Below are positions 25,249-25,841 of a DNA stretch of 25,841 nt, one piece after another. The translations under genes were made by a program, and so were the position numbers. The DNA is taken from the NCBI GenBank assembly GCA_964472785.1, contig CAYYMH010000057.1, forward strand, positions 1-25,841, in the 5' to 3' direction. This DNA is from CAYYMH01 sp964472785 (GTDB taxonomy: Bacteria > Zhuqueibacterota > Zhuqueibacteria > Thermofontimicrobiales > Thermofontimicrobiaceae). Each line of letters starts with the position of its first letter. The first letter of the stretch is position 1. A model generated the notes under the pieces. It worked only from the letters and a program-made list of their open reading frames with translations, did not search any database and was not told where the DNA came from.

Positions 25249-25841
25249 CTAATGATAATCATTGAAAAGTGAATCAGCCATATTTTTAAAAAACATGTCA
25301 TCTGTTATTTTATATAGCATTCGCATTTGATCAATATGGACACCATGATACTTCTCACTTTGTACGCGGTGTGCTAAACAATAGTAACTCATGTCCCCGA
25401 CATTACGATATGATTCAACATAATGTTTAACTGTCGTTAACCCTCCTAATAATAATTTCAAACACACAGGATCTTCTGTTTGCACGTAAAATTCATATAA
25501 TCCATAAATTGCAAAAATAAAGCCGTTCAGGGCATGCGTAGGTTCTGGCTCCGCAGGATATTCCTCAAACCACACATAGTTGTCATTGTCAACCATGGAA
25601 AACCACTGATCTATTTCACTCTTAAAAAACTTAAAGCTATTAAAAATACTTCTTGCATCGCTCAGAAATATTAAATCACCTGTAAATTTATACATTCTAA
25701 TAAATGCAGATAATGCTTGTCCTTGCGCCATTGCAGAATACCAGAAAGCAATCATCGTATTTTTCGGATTGCCATGCAGAAGGAAGTTAACCCAACTTCG
25801 ACAGTTAAAATTTTTTTTACTCAATTTTGACAAAAATGCGT
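25249..25841 (-). CDS. D-glucuronyl C5-epimerase family protein (partial, 5' end outside the window)
   Basis: The visible 197 residues match the C-terminal domain of heparosan/glucuronyl C5-epimerases, which invert C5 of D-glucuronate in a polymer to give L-iduronate. Key blocks are FWYSAMAQGQALSAFIRMYKFTGD, then WFEEYPAEPEPTHALNGFIFAIYGLYEFY, where the EEYP and HALNGF motifs and their tyrosines belong to the active site, and finally the helical C-terminus. The frame stays open to the window edge. A TTG at 25833 could be read as a start but has no support, and family members are longer, so the gene is called 5'-truncated by the window. It converges on the polysaccharide cluster, which suggests that the polymer may contain epimerised uronic acid. 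Confidence 0.82.
   Translation of the reverse strand, partial: AFLSKLSKKNFNCRSWVNFLLHGNPKNTMIAFWYSAMAQGQALSAFIRMYKFTGDLIFLSDARSIFNSFKFFKSEIDQWFSMVDNDNYVWFEEYPAEPEPTHALNGFIFAIYGLYEFYVQTEDPVCLKLLLGGLTTVKHYVESYRNVGDMSYYCLAHRVQSEKYHGVHIDQMRMLYKITDDMFFKNMADSLFNDYH

Noticed and set aside
25211..25263. Fur-box-like sequences (AATGATAATCATT at 25251-25263 and a related match near 25211) and an 8-bp inverted repeat ATCATTAG/CTAATGAT
   Set aside because: They lie between and inside the 3' ends of two convergent genes, where no promoter is expected, and the local A+T content makes such matches likely by chance. The inverted repeat has a 28-base loop and no T-run.

Overview
The window most likely comes from a Gram-negative bacterium of moderate to low G+C. 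It has signal-peptide-bearing exported proteins, a Wza/Wzz-type envelope polysaccharide export pair, several TTG starts paired with strong Shine-Dalgarno sites, and one possible TTG-N20-TAnnTTTG promoter of the Bacteroidota type. This mix points loosely to the FCB superphylum (Bacteroidota, Calditrichota, KSB1-like lineages). There is no rRNA or tRNA here to settle it. I recognised no complete insertion sequence, CRISPR array or tRNA.

Layout. (1) Positions 63-1192, minus strand: two small unrecognised membrane or membrane-anchored proteins. (2) Positions 1430-3559, plus strand: an exported GH13 alpha-1,6-glucan debranching enzyme that carries a perfect 30-bp in-frame tandem duplication. (3) Positions 3593-9839, minus strand: a 1733-residue protein joining an N-terminal BrxC/PglY-like P-loop ATPase to a C-terminal PglZ alkaline-phosphatase-type domain. 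A TPR protein gene lies just upstream. A 74-codon open frame without a normal start overlaps the TPR start, and a 91-bp MITE-like element follows. (4) Positions 10189-15871, minus strand: housekeeping metabolism, comprising sucD, sucC, carbamate kinase, a cyclic-2,3-diphosphoglycerate-synthetase-family protein and a tRNA-dihydrouridine synthase. (5) Positions 16226-25199, plus strand: a tightly packed polysaccharide locus in the order outer-membrane export protein, Wzz-like co-polymerase, Wzx-like flippase, Wzy/WaaL-like polymerase, two GT4 glycosyltransferases and one membrane GT2 glycosyltransferase. By eye it is clearly more A+T-rich than the metabolic block. (6) Positions 25249-25841, minus strand: the C-terminal part of a glucuronyl C5-epimerase family protein that runs off the window.

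How it fits together. The polysaccharide genes form a nearly complete Wzx/Wzy pathway: glycosyltransferases build a lipid-linked repeat, the flippase moves it across the inner membrane, the polymerase and Wzz extend it, and the SLBB protein exports it. The convergent C5-epimerase suggests a uronic-acid-containing product. The most unusual item is the ATPase-PglZ fusion. It unites the two components shared by BREX/Pgl phage-defence systems in one polypeptide, with no methyltransferase or other BREX gene beside it, between central-metabolism genes and a debranching enzyme.
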